DNA from: Frankiales bacterium
GTDB taxonomy: Bacteria > Actinomycetota > Actinomycetes > JAFAQI01
DNA length: 6,330 bases
Assembly (NCBI GenBank): GCA_019246495.1
Contig: JAFAQI010000406.1
Span: forward strand, 1-6,330
Direction of reading: 5' to 3'
Each line of letters starts with the position of its first letter. Positions within the stretch are counted from its first letter, which is position 1. The position numbers and the translations under genes are program-made. The notes below the pieces were generated by a model, which saw nothing but the letters and a program-made list of their open reading frames with translations, made no database searches and was not told the DNA's origin. Below, in pieces: positions 6,019 through 6,330 of this stretch.

Positions 6019-6084
6019 CCGTTGATCATGGGCAAAGTGACGCGACACGCCGGGCGTGTCGGTCGGTTTCCCCATGATCAACGG
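6019..6084. repeat. 66-base nested palindrome between kinase and nfo; terminator or dispersed palindromic element
   Basis: The outer arms are perfect over 14 bases: CCGTTGATCATGGG (6019-6032) against CCCATGATCAACGG (6071-6084). Pairing continues inward with AAA/TTT (6034-6036/6067-6069), a short imperfect block (6038-6041/6062-6065), and an 8 bp inner stem (6043-6050/6054-6061) closing a 3-base loop. In total about 29 pairs form in one hairpin. It begins 10 bases after the kinase stop, so it can terminate that transcript. It is much longer than a terminator needs to be, and its right end abuts the likely nfo start at 6085. The symmetry, size and intergenic position also fit a REP-like or miniature mobile palindrome. 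The structure is certain from the sequence; the role is inferred. Confidence 0.75.
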
Positions 6085-6330
6085 TTGCCGGCTCGCTCTC
6101 CTGTCGGGTCGCACGTGTTCGTCGGCGGCGGGCTGGTGTCGCGGGGGCTGCGCTACGCCGACCGCATCGGTGCCGAGGCGGTGCAGGTCTTCGTCTCCAA
6201 CCCGCGCGGCTGGCGGGCGTCGGCCGGTGACGCGGCCGAAGACGAGCGGTTCCGCAGTGAGTGCGCCGACCGCGGCTGGCCGGTGTTCGTGCACGCGCCC
6301 TACCTGTGCAACTTCGCCTCGCCGACCGAG
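6085..6330 (+). CDS. nfo: Endonuclease IV / deoxyribonuclease IV (partial, 3' end beyond window)
   Basis: The first 82 codons are present and the frame is open to the window edge. The translation carries endonuclease IV landmarks: PVGSHVFVGGGL (6-17, the family's IGAHVSAAGGL opening), GAEAVQVFVSNPRGW (29-43), and FVHAPYLCNFASPTE (68-82), where His70 matches the first zinc ligand of the family (His69 of E. coli Nfo). The enzyme is a trinuclear-zinc AP endonuclease that cuts 5' of abasic sites and some oxidised bases in base-excision repair. The remaining zinc ligands are outside the window. The start is uncertain: TTG 6085 gives a short natural leader before the GSHV motif. In-frame ATG 6028 and GTG 6037 also exist but lie inside the palindrome and would add a 19- or 16-residue non-conserved tail. 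GTG 6115 would remove the conserved GSHV. No Shine-Dalgarno supports any of them. Confidence 0.9.
   Translation, partial: MPARSPVGSHVFVGGGLVSRGLRYADRIGAEAVQVFVSNPRGWRASAGDAAEDERFRSECADRGWPVFVHAPYLCNFASPTE

Noticed and set aside
6028..6084. nfo starting at ATG 6028 or GTG 6037 within the palindrome
   Set aside because: The frame is open and this cannot be excluded, but the extra residues are encoded by palindrome arms, do not resemble any endonuclease IV N-terminus, and no Shine-Dalgarno precedes either codon. TTG 6085 gives a normal-length N-terminus.
5476..6294. Minus-strand open frame (272 codons) opposite the kinase end, palindrome and nfo
   Set aside because: It is antisense to PASTA repeats and endonuclease IV motifs, has no recognisable domain, and runs through the hairpin.

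Overview
The window looks like chromosomal DNA from a high-GC actinobacterium. Codon third positions are almost all G or C, and GTG/TTG starts and apparently leaderless transcripts are in play. The PASTA-domain Ser/Thr kinase, the DUF2231-Rieske protein and the form of endonuclease IV are all typical of Actinomycetia. The genus cannot be read from the sequence. Nothing resembles a transposase, phage gene, CRISPR array, tRNA or rRNA, and there is no gene-free stretch longer than about 150 bases.

Layout, left to right. (1) Positions 1-973, minus strand: the N-terminal 324 residues of a Gfo/Idh/MocA-type oxidoreductase with an extra ~190-residue ThuA-like domain in front; the gene runs off the left edge. 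(2) A ~96-base divergent promoter region. (3) Positions 1070-1957, plus strand: a membrane protein joining a DUF2231 domain to a Rieske [2Fe-2S] domain. (4) A long hairpin at 1965-2006 between convergent genes, acting as a probable two-way terminator. (5) Positions 2018-3016, minus strand: a D-2-hydroxyacid dehydrogenase whose cofactor loop suggests NADP(H). (6) A divergent control region at 3017-3159 with repeated GTCAC(AA) boxes over both putative promoters. (7) Positions 3160-4086, plus strand: a membrane-anchored cell-wall lytic transglycosylase with two LysM domains. (8) Positions 4114-6009, plus strand: a PASTA-domain Ser/Thr kinase that begins 27 bases later, from what looks like its own leaderless promoter. 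(9) A 66-base nested palindrome at 6019-6084. (10) From 6085, plus strand: the first 82 codons of endonuclease IV (nfo), running off the right edge.

The clearest functional grouping is the LysM transglycosylase plus the PASTA kinase: one cuts peptidoglycan, the other senses peptidoglycan or its fragments outside the cell and phosphorylates proteins inside it. The Rieske protein, the hydroxyacid dehydrogenase and the ThuA-Gfo/Idh/MocA enzyme are redox or metabolic genes with no obvious shared pathway. No wholly new system is evident. The items most worth a second look are the 66-base palindrome that reaches the nfo start, the GTCAC repeat cluster upstream of the cell-wall hydrolase, the ThuA-oxidoreductase fusion, and the pair of TAnnnT-N7-ATG leaderless-type starts.
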